From Sphingomonas sp. Root241 (GTDB lineage: Bacteria; Pseudomonadota; Alphaproteobacteria; Sphingomonadales; Sphingomonadaceae): DNA of 64,000 bases. Location of the stretch: assembly GCF_001428865.1 (NCBI RefSeq), contig NZ_LMIV01000002.1, forward strand, positions 814,903 through 878,902, written 5' to 3'. Both the position numbers and the translations under genes were made by a program. The notes below the pieces were generated by a model. That model did not search any database. It was given only the letters and a program-made list of their open reading frames with translations, and was not told the origin of the DNA. Below, piece by piece: positions 17,638 through 26,202 of the stretch (its first letter is position 1; each line of letters begins with the position of its first letter).

Positions 17638-19461
17638 ATGAACCTCCGCAACGTGGCGATCATCGCCCACGTCGATCACGGCAAGACCACGCTCGTCGAC
17701 CAGCTCTTCCGCCAGTCCGGCACGTTCCGCGACAATCAGCGCATCGAAGAGCGCGCGATGGACTCGAACGACCTCGAGAAGGAGCGCGGGATCACGATTC
17801 TCGCCAAGTGCACCTCGGTCGATTGGGAAGGCACGCGGATCAACATCGTCGACACTCCCGGCCACGCCGATTTCGGCGGCGAGGTGGAGCGCATCCTGTC
17901 GATGGTCGACGGCGTCATCCTGCTGGTCGATTCGTCCGAAGGCGCGATGCCGCAGACCAAGTTCGTCACCGGCAAGGCGCTGGCGCTCGGCCTGCGTCCG
18001 ATCGTCGTCGTCAACAAGATCGACCGTCCGGACGAGCGCATCCAGGAAGTGCTGGACGAAGTGTTCGACCTGTTCGTCAGCCTCGAGGCGACCGACGAGC
18101 AGCTCGACTTCCCCGTGCTCTACGCCTCGGGCCGCAACGGCTATGCCAACGAGTCGCCGGACCTGCGCGAAGGCACGCTGGCGCCGTTGTTCAACAAGAT
18201 CATCGAGCATGTGCCGCCGCCCTCGGCCGACCCGGATGGTCCGTTCAAGTTCCTCGTGACCTTGCTCGACCGCGACAATTTCCTCGGGCGCATCCTCACC
18301 GGCCTGGTGTTCTCGGGCTCGGTCAAGACCAACCAGCCGATCCACAGCCTCGATAATGATGGCAAAGTCGTCGAGACCGGCCGCGCGACCAAGATCATGA
18401 CCTTCCACGGTCTCGAGCGCGTGCCGACCGACGAAGCGCAGGCGGGCGACATCATCTCGATCGCGGGGCTGACGCACACCACCGTCTCCAACACGATCTG
18501 CGATCCCTCGGTCTCCGAGCCGCTCCACGCCCAGCCGATCGATCCGCCGACGCTGAGCATGCGTTTCGCGGTGAACGATTCGCCGATGGCGGGCCGCGAG
18601 GGCACCAAGGTCACGTCGCGCATGATCCGCGACCGCCTGTTCCGCGAAGCCGAATCGAACGTCGCGATCAAGGTCACCGAAGCCGACGATCGCGATTCGT
18701 ACGAAGTCGCCGGCCGCGGCGAGCTCCAGCTCGGCGTGCTGATCGAGACGATGCGCCGCGAAGGCTTCGAACTCGGCATCAGCCGTCCGCGCGTGCTGTT
18801 CGGCACCGACGAAGAAGGCAAGAAGACCGAGCCGTACGAGACCGTGATCATCGACGTGGACGAGGAATATTCGGGCACCGTCGTCGAGAAGATGAACATC
18901 CGCAAGGCCGAGATGACCGACATGCGTCCCTCGGGCGGCGGCAAGACCCGCATCACCTTCTCGGCACCTTCGCGCGGGATGATCGGCTATCACGGCGAGT
19001 TCCTGTCGGACACCCGCGGCACCGGCATCATGAACCGGTTGTTCGAGAAATACGGGCCCCACAAGGGCAACATCGAAGGCCGCAAGAACGGCGTGCTGAT
19101 CTCGAACGGCTCGGGCGAGGCCAACAGCTACGCGCTCGGCCCGCTCGAGGAGCGCGGCATCCTGTTCGTCGGGCATGGCGAGGCGCTCTACGAGGGCATG
19201 GTGGTCGGCGAGAACGCCAAGCCGGATGACCTCGAGGTCAATCCGATGAAGGCGAAGCAGCTCACCAACTTCCGCGCATCGGGCGGCAAGGACGACGCGA
19301 TCCGCCTGACGCCGCCGAAGAAGATGACGCTCGAACAGGCGATCGCGTACATCGACGACGACGAAATGGTCGAAGTCACGCCCAAGTCGATCCGCCTGCG
19401 CAAACGCTTCCTCGATCCGCACGAGCGCAAGCGCGCGAGCCGGGCGAAGCAGGCGGCCTGA
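17638..19461 (+). CDS. typA: Translational GTPase TypA/BipA
   Basis: A 607-residue ribosome-associated GTPase related to EF-G that supports large-subunit assembly and growth under stress. The G motifs are [10 protein letters not shown] at 10-19 (G1), RGIT (G2), DTPGHADF (G3) and NKIDR (G4). The TypA-specific C-terminal domain is present ([45 protein letters not shown]). Full length, single gene, ended by a strong intrinsic terminator. Confidence 0.97.
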   Translation: MNLRNVAIIAHVDHGKTTLVDQLFRQSGTFRDNQRIEERAMDSNDLEKERGITILAKCTSVDWEGTRINIVDTPGHADFGGEVERILSMVDGVILLVDSSEGAMPQTKFVTGKALALGLRPIVVVNKIDRPDERIQEVLDEVFDLFVSLEATDEQLDFPVLYASGRNGYANESPDLREGTLAPLFNKIIEHVPPPSADPDGPFKFLVTLLDRDNFLGRILTGLVFSGSVKTNQPIHSLDNDGKVVETGRATKIMTFHGLERVPTDEAQAGDIISIAGLTHTTVSNTICDPSVSEPLHAQPIDPPTLSMRFAVNDSPMAGREGTKVTSRMIRDRLFREAESNVAIKVTEADDRDSYEVAGRGELQLGVLIETMRREGFELGISRPRVLFGTDEEGKKTEPYETVIIDVDEEYSGTVVEKMNIRKAEMTDMRPSGGGKTRITFSAPSRGMIGYHGEFLSDTRGTGIMNRLFEKYGPHKGNIEGRKNGVLISNGSGEANSYALGPLEERGILFVGHGEALYEGMVVGENAKPDDLEVNPMKAKQLTNFRASGGKDDAIRLTPPKKMTLEQAIAYIDDDEMVEVTPKSIRLRKRFLDPHERKRASRAKQAA

Positions 19462-19468
19462 GTTCGAA

Positions 19469-19498
19469 GGGCGTCCGGAGCGATCCGGACGCCCTTTT
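19469..19498 (+). terminator. Intrinsic terminator of typA
   Basis: Perfect 11-bp stem GGGCGTCCGGA / TCCGGACGCCC with a GCGA loop, followed by TTTTCGTTTT. It lies just after the typA stop, with the T-run on the plus strand. It also separates typA from the convergent ogt gene. Confidence 0.9.
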
Positions 19499-19503
19499 CG
19501 TTT

Positions 19504-19995
19504 TCAGACGAGGACGGAGCGGTTTTCGAGCCGGAGCAGCAGTTCCTTCGCTTCCAGTCCGCCGGCGAAGCCGGTCAGTGCGCCGTTGGTGCCGATCACC
19601 CGGTGGCAGGGGGCGACGATCGAGATCGGGTTGCGGCCGTTCGCAGCACCCACCGCGCGCGAGGCGCTCGGCCGGCCGATCTGCCGGGCAATCTCGCCAT
19701 AGCTGCGCGTCTCGCCGAAGGGGATCGTCAGCAGGGCGGCCCACACGCTCTTCTGGAAATCGGTGCCGCGGAAATCGAGGGGTATGCTGAAGCTGGTGCG
19801 CTCGCCGGCGAAGTAGTCGCGGATCTGGCGCTCGGCCTCGATTAGCAGTGGGTGGTCGGGCGCCTCCTCCAGCGCGCCGAGCTTGACGCGGCCGGGGCGA
19901 TCATTCTCCCAGAGGATGGCGGCGAGCCCGGCATCGCTCGCCACCAAGGTCAGCGTGCCGACGGGCGAGGGCATGGTCTTGAACTTGTAGGTCAT
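19504..19995 (-). CDS. ogt: Methylated-DNA--protein-cysteine methyltransferase
   Basis: A 163-residue suicide DNA repair enzyme that moves the methyl group from O6-methylguanine to its own cysteine. The active site is PCHRV with Cys130 as acceptor, preceded by the helix-turn-helix region SYGEIARQIGRPSASRAVGAANGRNP (asparagine and arginine finger). The N-terminal half is a short ribonuclease-like fold, as in Ogt. There is no AraC-like Ada domain. It converges on typA across the shared terminator. Confidence 0.95.
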   Translation of the reverse strand: MTYKFKTMPSPVGTLTLVASDAGLAAILWENDRPGRVKLGALEEAPDHPLLIEAERQIRDYFAGERTSFSIPLDFRGTDFQKSVWAALLTIPFGETRSYGEIARQIGRPSASRAVGAANGRNPISIVAPCHRVIGTNGALTGFAGGLEAKELLLRLENRSVLV

Positions 19996-20058
19996 GGCAG
20001 GTCCTTTCGCCGAAGGGTCTACCCGCCGGGGCCGGCAGATGCTTCCCGCGGCTTGCGC

Positions 20059-20460
20059 TCAACCTTCGCCCATCTCCAGCAGCACCTGCCACTCGGCGTC
20101 GCGGACCGGAGTCACCGATAGGCGCGACTGGCGCAGCATCTCGAGGTCCTTGAGCCTTGGCTCGGCCTTGATGTCGGGGAGCGGCACCGGCTTTTTGAGC
20201 TTCTCGACCGGCTTCACCGCGACGCTCGCCCATTTGCCGTCGTCGCCGTCGGGCTGCCAGGCACGGGTGATCTCCATCACGCCGACCACGGCCTTTTCGG
20301 TGTTCGAATGGTAGAAGAATGCGCGGTCGCCCGGCCGCATGTCCTTCAGGAAATTGCGCGCGGTATAATTGCGCACGCCGTTCCATTCGGTGGCACGGTC
20401 GCGGACGAGGTCGTCCCACGAATAGGCATCGGGTTCGGAGCGGAGGAGCCAGTAAGCCAT
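20059..20460 (-). CDS. EVE domain protein
   Basis: A 133-residue single EVE (PUA-like) domain, the thymocyte nuclear protein 1 type. It opens with MAYWLLRSEPDAYSWDDL, followed by WNGVRNYTARNFLKDMRPGD and FFYHSNTEKAVVGVMEI, the conserved pocket that reads modified bases in nucleic acids. Its length is complete for the family. Free-standing EVE proteins are suspected readers of modified DNA or RNA; the ligand here is unknown. Located next to the alkylation repair gene ogt on the same strand, 63 bp upstream, so a shared transcript is possible. Confidence 0.9.
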   Translation of the reverse strand: MAYWLLRSEPDAYSWDDLVRDRATEWNGVRNYTARNFLKDMRPGDRAFFYHSNTEKAVVGVMEITRAWQPDGDDGKWASVAVKPVEKLKKPVPLPDIKAEPRLKDLEMLRQSRLSVTPVRDAEWQVLLEMGEG

Positions 20461-20594
20461 GCGGCCTATTACCGCCTAAACCGCGGCTGAACACCCGATT
20501 CCGAACCGGTTCAGCCGCGGGGCGTTAGACCTCCGACCCAAGCGCCGCGAATCGCGTTGTTTCCGAGTCCCGGCGCCCTGTTTTGGAGGAACAC

Positions 20595-20957
20595 ATGGCC
20601 AATCTCATCAAGAAGACGGTGCTCGGTACGGTCCTCGGCGCCAGTGTGCTGACTGCGGTCGCCCCCACCGCCGAAGCCCAGCGCTATCGCCGCTATCATC
20701 ATCGCGACGACACCGGCACCGCGATCGTCGCGGGCATCGCAGGCCTCGCGATCGGCGCGGCGCTCGCCAGCGGGGATCGCTACGATCGCCGCTACGATTA
20801 CGACCGCGATTATTATCGCGAGCGCGGCTATTATCCGACCGACGGCTATTATTATCGCGACTATTATCGCCGCCATCGCGGCTGGGACCGGTGCTACACC
20901 CGCCGCGTCTGGGATCCCTATCTCGATCGGCCGGTGCGCGTGCGCTACTGCAACTGA
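20595..20957 (+). CDS. Small secreted Tyr/Arg/Asp-rich protein
   Basis: A 120-residue protein with a clear signal peptide (MANLIKKTVLGTVLGASVLT, cleavage near AEA-QR). The mature part has a short hydrophobic GIAGLAIGAALASG stretch and then repeats rich in Tyr, Arg and Asp (DRRYDYDRDYYRERGYY). It ends with two Cys (CYTRRVWDPYLDRPVRVRYC). The ATG at 20,595 is preceded by GGAGGA; a TTG a few codons earlier is less likely. This resembles a group of small periplasmic or outer-membrane proteins common in sphingomonads with no assigned role. Confidence 0.8.
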   Translation: MANLIKKTVLGTVLGASVLTAVAPTAEAQRYRRYHHRDDTGTAIVAGIAGLAIGAALASGDRYDRRYDYDRDYYRERGYYPTDGYYYRDYYRRHRGWDRCYTRRVWDPYLDRPVRVRYCN

Positions 20958-20980
20958 CGGGCGCCGCGGCGCAAGCGGAC

Positions 20981-21010
20981 GAGCGGTGCGGGCTGCGGTC
21001 CGCACCGCTC
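20981..21010 (+). terminator. Hairpin after the secreted protein gene
   Basis: Strong 11-bp stem GAGCGGTGCGG / CCGCACCGCTC with an 8-base loop, followed by only a weak T-tract (TTCGC). Probably ends the upstream transcript; the lack of a T-run lowers confidence. Confidence 0.55.
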
Positions 21011-21044
21011 TTCGCATGTGCGGCGAAACGGTTAGACTGGCGTC

Positions 21045-22694
21045 ATGGGACATGATTCGCCAGTGCAACGACCCGATCCCTCCGATCCGTATCAGCGCGA
21101 GGCGCAGACCTTTCCGTCGCTGTCGGACGAGATGGCCGCGCGCGTCGCTTCGTTCGGCGCCGAGGAAGTGTTGGCGGACGGCACCGCGCTGTTTCGCCGA
21201 GGTGATCGCAGCGTCGACTTCTTCCTGTGCCTCGGCGGCGCGATCGAGATCGTCGATACCGATGTGAGCGGCCGCGAATGCGTCGTCCACACGCACGTGC
21301 CGCGCCAGTTCACCGGCGAGCTCGATCTGTTCAACGACCGGACGATCCTCGTCACCGGCCGCGCCCGCGGTGAAACGCGCGTGGTGCGGGTCGGCCGCGC
21401 CGAGTTCCGGCGGATGATGGCGGCCGAGCCCGATATCGGCGAGATCGTCATGCGCGCCTTCATCCTGCGCCGGATGGGCATGCTGCGCCACGGCACCGCG
21501 GGCGTGGCGCTGGTCGGCCCCGCGCACGCCGCGGATACCGCGCGGATCGAGACCTTCCTGTCGCGCAATGCCTTGCCGCATCGCCGGATCGATACCGAGA
21601 CCGATGCCGACGCCGCGGGCTTCCTCGAATGCTTCGCGCTCACCGACGCCGATCTGCCGGTGGTCGTCGCCGAGGGACGGGCGCTGCGCAACCCGAGCAA
21701 CGCCCAGCTCGCCGACGCGCTCGGGATCGCCTCGGCCGTGGACCCCGAGCATGTCCACGACGTCGCCGTGGTCGGCGCCGGGCCGGCTGGGCTGGCATCG
21801 GCGGTCTATGCCGCGTCCGAAGGGCTCGACACGATCGTGATCGAGTCGGTCGCCCCCGGCGGTCAGGCGGGGACGAGCTCGAAGATCGAGAATTATCTCG
21901 GCTTCCCGACCGGCATCTCGGGGCAGGCGCTCGCCGGCCGCGCGCAGGTCCAGGCACAGAAGTTCGGCGCGCGGCTACTCGTGTCGCGCAGCGCCGCGGG
22001 GATCGATTGCGACGCGCGGCCCTATGTCGTCCATCTCGACGACGGCGCGACCTTGAAGGCGCACGCGGTGGTGGTCGCGACCGGCGCGCGCTACCGCAAG
22101 CTCGATCTGCCGCGCTACGAGGAGCTCGAGGGCAACGGCATCTATTACGCCGCAACTGCGATGGAGGCTGGCCTCTGCGCCAGCCAGACCGCCGTGGTGA
22201 TCGGCGGCGGCAATTCGGCGGGGCAGGCGGCGATCTACCTCTCGCGGACGGCGGGACATGTCCACATGCTCGTCCGCGGCCCCGGCCTCGCCGCGACGAT
22301 GTCGCGTTACCTGATCGATCGGATCGAGGCCTCGGACCGGATCACGCTCCATCCCTTCACCGAAGTGACCGAGCTCGAGGGCGACAAGCATCTGCGCGCG
22401 CTGACCTGGACGAATCGCCGCAGCGGGGCGAGCGAGCGGCACGACGTCGGCGCGCTGTTCGTAATGATCGGTGCGCAACCGAACACCGACTGGCTCGACG
22501 GCTGCGTCGAACTCGACACCGCGGGATTCGTGAAGACCGGTTCGGGGGAGACCTTCTTCTGCTCCTCGGCGCACGGCATCTTCGCGGTGGGCGACGTGCG
22601 CTCGGGATCGGTCAAACGGGTCGCCTCCGGGGTGGGCGAGGGATCGGTCGTGGTCTCGGCGATCCACCGTTATCTTGAAAGCGTCGCGCAATAG
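21045..22694 (+). CDS. Cyclic nucleotide-binding domain fused to thioredoxin-reductase-like flavoprotein
   Basis: A 549-residue fusion. Residues about 25-140 form a CRP-type cyclic nucleotide-binding domain (GAEEVLADGTALFRRGD, FTGELDLFNDR). A linker of about 80 residues follows. Then comes a thioredoxin reductase-like FAD/NAD(P) module: GAGPAGLASAVYAASEG at about 244-260, GGQAGTSSKIENYLGFP, a second Rossmann motif VIGGGNSAGQAAIYLS, and GIFAVGDVRSG near the end. The redox CxxC of true thioredoxin reductases is absent; the equivalent stretch reads YAATAMEAGLC. It therefore cannot reduce thioredoxin in the normal way and may be a ferredoxin-NADP reductase-like or sensor flavoprotein. Well known as an architecture, role unsettled. 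Confidence 0.88.
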   Translation: MGHDSPVQRPDPSDPYQREAQTFPSLSDEMAARVASFGAEEVLADGTALFRRGDRSVDFFLCLGGAIEIVDTDVSGRECVVHTHVPRQFTGELDLFNDRTILVTGRARGETRVVRVGRAEFRRMMAAEPDIGEIVMRAFILRRMGMLRHGTAGVALVGPAHAADTARIETFLSRNALPHRRIDTETDADAAGFLECFALTDADLPVVVAEGRALRNPSNAQLADALGIASAVDPEHVHDVAVVGAGPAGLASAVYAASEGLDTIVIESVAPGGQAGTSSKIENYLGFPTGISGQALAGRAQVQAQKFGARLLVSRSAAGIDCDARPYVVHLDDGATLKAHAVVVATGARYRKLDLPRYEELEGNGIYYAATAMEAGLCASQTAVVIGGGNSAGQAAIYLSRTAGHVHMLVRGPGLAATMSRYLIDRIEASDRITLHPFTEVTELEGDKHLRALTWTNRRSGASERHDVGALFVMIGAQPNTDWLDGCVELDTAGFVKTGSGETFFCSSAHGIFAVGDVRSGSVKRVASGVGEGSVVVSAIHRYLESVAQ

Positions 22695-22711
22695 CGGCAA
22701 AGGGCGCGACC

Positions 22712-22987
22712 ATGAGCGACACTCCTCCCGACCGCCTGTCGGTCAATCCGAAGAGCCCCTATTTCCAGCGCGAGCTGCTCGAGCGGGGTATCGGCATCCG
22801 CTTCAAGGGCCATGAGCGCCGCGACGTCGAGGAATATTGCATTTCCGAAGGCTGGATCCGCGCGGCTCTGGGCAACAAGATGGACCGCAAGGGCCAGCCG
22901 CTGACGATCAAGCTGACCGGCCCGGTCGAGGCATGGTTCGAGCGCCCTGCCGAGGGCGAGGCGGCCGCGGAAGACGCCGAGGGCTGA
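22712..22987 (+). CDS. DUF3297 family protein
   Basis: A 91-residue protein beginning MSDTPPDRLSVNPKSPY and continuing with RGIGIRFKGHERRDVEEYCI and KMDRKGQPLTIKLTGPVEAW, the DUF3297 signature found in many Gram-negative bacteria. The acidic C-terminal tail is low complexity. No function is known. It sits 17 bp after the flavoprotein gene, so the two may share a transcript. Confidence 0.85.
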   Translation: MSDTPPDRLSVNPKSPYFQRELLERGIGIRFKGHERRDVEEYCISEGWIRAALGNKMDRKGQPLTIKLTGPVEAWFERPAEGEAAAEDAEG

Positions 22988-23043
22988 TTGATTGGGCTTC
23001 GACCCGGAACAAGGTCGGGCTTTTCGGCTTTCAAATATCCTCG

Positions 23044-23073
23044 CCGTCACCCCCGCGAAAGCGGGGGTGACGG
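23044..23073. repeat. Palindromic repeat (ccgtcacccccgcgaaagc type)
   Basis: A perfect hairpin CCGTCACCCCCGC-GAAA-GCGGGGGTGACGG between convergent genes (DUF3297 and the beta-lactamase). The same sequence family appears at 34,159-34,270, and related hairpins at 24,908 and 41,558. Confidence 0.85.
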
Positions 23074-23083
23074 CATATTGTAA

Positions 23084-23974
23084 TCATCCCATCGCCGTCA
23101 CAATCGCGCGCCCGATACCGGCATGCAGCGGGCGGCGCTTCTCGAATTCCAGTGTGCTGCCGGTGATGTAGCTCGCCACGACCAGCGGCGCGCGCCGCGG
23201 GGGCCAGACCATCGCGACCAGATTGTCCGTGCCATATCCGCCGGCACCGGTCTTGTCGGCGACGGTCCAACCGGCCGGAAGCCCCGCGCGCAGGCTGTTG
23301 CGGCTGGTGCGGGTGTCCTTCATCCAGCCGGTCAGTTGCGCGCGGCCGGCGGGCGCCAGCGCGTTGCCGAGCAACAGGCGTCGCGCCAGGCCGGCCATCG
23401 CCACGGGCGTGGTCGTGTCGCGAACGTCGCGGGGGCGCGCTTCGCCCATCTCGGTCTCCCAGCGGTCGAGCCGCGTCGCGGGATCGCCGACGCTCCGCAG
23501 CCACCTAGTGAAGCCGGACGGACCGCCGATCGTGCGGAGCAGCAGATTGGCGGCGCTGTTGTCGCTGACGGTGATCGTCGCATGGCAGAGTTCGGCGATG
23601 CTCGCGCTGCCGCCGACGCGCGCCTCGCAAAAGGGCGAGTTGGCGACGATATCGGCCGCGGCGACGGGAATGGGCCGCGCGAGCGTTTCGCGCTTCCGCT
23701 CGACCTGCTTGAGGATCAGCCCGGCCAACGCGAACTTGAAGGTGCTGCACATCGGGAAGCGTTCGGCTCCACGCCGGCCGAAGCGCTCGCCCGAGCCGGT
23801 GTCGATTATCGCCAGACCCAGCCGGCCGCCGCTCGCCTGTTCGACCGCCGCGACCGCCCTGCGAAATTCCGGACCGAAGCGCTTGGGCGCGATCCGATCG
23901 GGCTCTGCCGCTGCCGCTGCCGCAGTCGCCACAACCGCGCAGCCACTGGCCCAAAGAAATGTGCGCCTGTCCAT
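23084..23974 (-). CDS. Class A beta-lactamase
   Basis: A 296-residue serine beta-lactamase with a Tat- or Sec-type leader (MDRRTFLWASGCAVVATAAA, with RR at 3-4). Active-site elements are S77-TF-K80 (STFK), S137-D-N139 (SDN), the omega-loop E173 in RWETEMGEA followed by RDTTTP at 185-190, and K241-T-G (KTG). A cysteine directly precedes the catalytic serine (C76). Chromosomal class A enzymes of this kind are common in sphingomonads. The spectrum cannot be judged from sequence reading. The ATG at 23,974 was chosen because it starts the leader; the longer frame upstream is not coding. No LysR-type regulator lies beside it, so expression is probably constitutive or uncoupled. Confidence 0.92.
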   Translation of the reverse strand: MDRRTFLWASGCAVVATAAAAAAEPDRIAPKRFGPEFRRAVAAVEQASGGRLGLAIIDTGSGERFGRRGAERFPMCSTFKFALAGLILKQVERKRETLARPIPVAAADIVANSPFCEARVGGSASIAELCHATITVSDNSAANLLLRTIGGPSGFTRWLRSVGDPATRLDRWETEMGEARPRDVRDTTTPVAMAGLARRLLLGNALAPAGRAQLTGWMKDTRTSRNSLRAGLPAGWTVADKTGAGGYGTDNLVAMVWPPRRAPLVVASYITGSTLEFEKRRPLHAGIGRAIVTAMG

Positions 23975-24080
23975 CCATGCATCTCCCTTCCGCCGCTTGA
24001 TGCCGTCGAGGGCAGGGGATGCGCAAAGGATCAAATCTCGCCGGAGCCATGAGAGGAATTCATGGCTCCGGCGAATCCGA

Positions 24081-24830
24081 TCACTCCGCGAAAGCCGTCC
24101 GCGCCGCGTCCTCGAAGGCCTTGAGCGCCAGCATGTGCGGGAAGGGGCCGTGGCTGATACGCGCCACGCCGGCCGCGGCGACCGCCTCGGCCGAGGGCGC
24201 ACCGGGAAAGGCCATGAAGTTCACCGGCAGCGGAGAGGCGGCGCAGACCTTCGCCAGCAGGTCGAGGTCCGCCAGCCCGGGCACGAAGAAGCCGCTGGCA
24301 CCGGCCTCGGCATAGGCATGTGCGCGCTCGATCGCGGCGTCGGCCTTGGCCTGATCGTGAGTGTCGGGCTTGGCCTGCAGGAAAATGTCGGTCCGCGCAT
24401 TGAGGAAGAAGTCCGGCCCGGCGCCGCGGCGCGCGGCGGCGACCCGTCCGGCCTGCACCGCGACGGCATGCATGCCCTCGCCGCCGATCACCTGATCCTC
24501 GAAATTGCAGCCCACGGCGCCGGTGGCGACAAGGGCGGCCATGTTGCCGGCAAGGGCTTCTTCGTCGGTGGCGTAGCCGCCCTCGAAATCGATCGTCACC
24601 GGCAGTTCCACCGCCGCAACGATGCGCTCCGCATTGGCGAGCGCCAGCACGATCGGCAGGCCTTCGGCGTCGTCCACGCCGTGCGCGGTGGCGACCGAGG
24701 CGCTTCCCGTGGCGATCGCTTTTGCCCCGGCGCGCTCGGCCACCTTCGCCGATCCGGCGTCCCAGACGTTGAACAGGATGAGTGGCTTTCCGGGGACGTG
24801 CAGCGCTGCGAATGATTCGAACTTCGTCAT
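24081..24830 (-). CDS. Isocitrate lyase/PEP mutase superfamily protein
   Basis: A 249-residue protein of the phosphoenolpyruvate mutase/isocitrate lyase superfamily. It has FNVWDAGSAKVAERAGAKAI at the N-terminus, TIDFEGGYATDEEALAGN in the position of the catalytic loop, NFEDQVIGGEG (metal-binding Glu/Asp), and FFLNARTDIFL. The superfamily includes oxaloacetate decarboxylases, methylisocitrate lyases and phosphonate enzymes. The KKCGH motif of isocitrate lyases is absent. Substrate not assignable. Stand-alone, on the same strand as the beta-lactamase gene. Confidence 0.85.
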   Translation of the reverse strand: MTKFESFAALHVPGKPLILFNVWDAGSAKVAERAGAKAIATGSASVATAHGVDDAEGLPIVLALANAERIVAAVELPVTIDFEGGYATDEEALAGNMAALVATGAVGCNFEDQVIGGEGMHAVAVQAGRVAAARRGAGPDFFLNARTDIFLQAKPDTHDQAKADAAIERAHAYAEAGASGFFVPGLADLDLLAKVCAASPLPVNFMAFPGAPSAEAVAAAGVARISHGPFPHMLALKAFEDAARTAFAE

Positions 24831-24907
24831 GTGAATTTCTCCCGATGTTCCCTGCTTGTTCTAGGCGGCATGCCCGACCGAGGCTAGATCGCGGACTTCA
24901 ATTTTTT

Positions 24908-24934
24908 CGTCATCCCGCCTTCGCGGGGATGACG
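24908..24934. repeat. Palindromic repeat (cgtcatcccgccttcgcggg type)
   Basis: Hairpin CGTCATCCCGC-CTTC-GCGGGGATGACG in the intergenic space; a divergent member of the same family as the repeat at 41,558. Confidence 0.75.
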
Positions 24935-24979
24935 GTGATGGGGTTGATCTCGGGCGATGCGCCGGATCGGACGAACGCG

Positions 24980-26110
24980 TCAGATCCTGCCGCAGTCACT
25001 CGGAGCGGCGGCCCTGGCGAAGCGGGCGTCGATCCAGTCGAGCGTGGCCCCAGCGCTATCCGTCGCGCTGGTCTCGTGGCCCTTGCCCGTGATCGCGATG
25101 TAGCGCAGCCGGGCGCCGTTGCCGCACATCCGGCGCGCGAAGCTCCGGGTCACGTCGGGTGCGACGATCATGTCCTTGGGGTTCTGTGCGATCAGCAGCG
25201 GCACGCCATAGGGCCGCGCCGCGGGGCTATTCTCGCGCGCGAGCCGCGCCCAGGGCTGGAGATGGCCGAGATCGACATTCTTCAATGCGCTGCGCAGCGA
25301 TACCGCGCCCAGCATGGTGCCGAGCCGGAGCTTCGCGCCGGGCTGCAGGCAATTGTTGCGCGCGAGGCGGGTGATCACCCCTTGGGTCGTGCGGTTGCCG
25401 AGCGTCGAGAGCGGTGCATCGAAATGGCGCGACCAGCTATAGGCGACGAAGGCGGTCAGGAAGGCGCGGACGGTCGGGTTGCCGCCGCCGCGCAGATTCT
25501 CGACCAGGTCGGTCGGCGGTGCGGCGGCGGCTACCCCGAGGAGGTGTAGTTCGGGCGCATAGGCGCGGGCGAGCTGGCCGGTCCACAACGCGGCATGACC
25601 GCCTTGCGATTCGCCCCAGACCGCGAAGCGGGCGCCCGCTCCGGCGCCGGGGATGGCACGCGCCGAGCGTATCGCGTCGAGTACCGAATGCGCGGTGTCG
25701 GCGCCGCCGAGATAGGGGTGCGGCATCGAGGTGCCGAGCCCGGGATAGTCCGGCGCGACGACGACATAGCCGCGGCGGATCGCCTCGTTCAGCCCCGGCG
25801 TCCAGGCGAAGAACTTCTCGTGCAGCGACGGCGCGCAGCGCTCGACCACGCCCGAAGTGCCATGGGCCCAGGCCAGCACCGGCCGCGGTGTCGCCGGCCG
25901 TGCATTGCGCGGTGCGATCACCATCCCGGTGACTTCAATGGGGGCGCCGCGATCGCTAGTGGTCCAGTAGCGGACCCGCCAGGCCTGCATCCCCGCCGGA
26001 GCGGCGGCGACCGGCTCGGCCGCACTCAGCGACCCCGCCGATTGGGCGAGCGCCTGCCCATGCGACAACATCAACGACAGCGCCGCAGCGATCGTCCGGA
26101 CAGCCCTCAT
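24980..26110 (-). CDS. Secreted lipase-family alpha/beta hydrolase
   Basis: A 376-residue exported hydrolase with a signal peptide (cleavage near ALAQS at about 22). The oxyanion region is VLAWAHGTSG, the nucleophile elbow is GESQGG (about residue 167), and a late GKGHETS supplies the likely catalytic His. The layout (PDYPGLG and HSVLDAIRSARAI) fits the secretory lipase family, also called triacylglycerol lipase LIP-type. Substrate probably a lipid or aryl ester. It is transcribed in the same direction as the two-component pair upstream but is separated from it by about 90 bp. Confidence 0.87.
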   Translation of the reverse strand: MRAVRTIAAALSLMLSHGQALAQSAGSLSAAEPVAAAPAGMQAWRVRYWTTSDRGAPIEVTGMVIAPRNARPATPRPVLAWAHGTSGVVERCAPSLHEKFFAWTPGLNEAIRRGYVVVAPDYPGLGTSMPHPYLGGADTAHSVLDAIRSARAIPGAGAGARFAVWGESQGGHAALWTGQLARAYAPELHLLGVAAAAPPTDLVENLRGGGNPTVRAFLTAFVAYSWSRHFDAPLSTLGNRTTQGVITRLARNNCLQPGAKLRLGTMLGAVSLRSALKNVDLGHLQPWARLARENSPAARPYGVPLLIAQNPKDMIVAPDVTRSFARRMCGNGARLRYIAITGKGHETSATDSAGATLDWIDARFARAAAPSDCGRI

Positions 26111-26202
26111 CGCGCATCCTCCTGCGACGGCGGACGCGACCCCCTTGCCGTGCCCTACCGTTCAGCCCGTGACGGAGCCAGGCTTCGCGGGGCTGCCCCG
26201 CA

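Noticed and set aside
17545..19422. 625-residue open frame opposite typA
   Set aside because: Antisense of a highly conserved gene in a GC-rich genome; no domain recognised.
20583..20594. TTG start four codons upstream of the small secreted protein
   Set aside because: It overlaps the GGAGGA ribosome binding site; the ATG at 20,595 follows it at a normal distance and starts the signal peptide.
23223..24815. 530-residue frame opposite the beta-lactamase
   Set aside because: Antisense of the class A beta-lactamase and PEP mutase genes; the reading contains no domain and the minus-strand active sites are intact.
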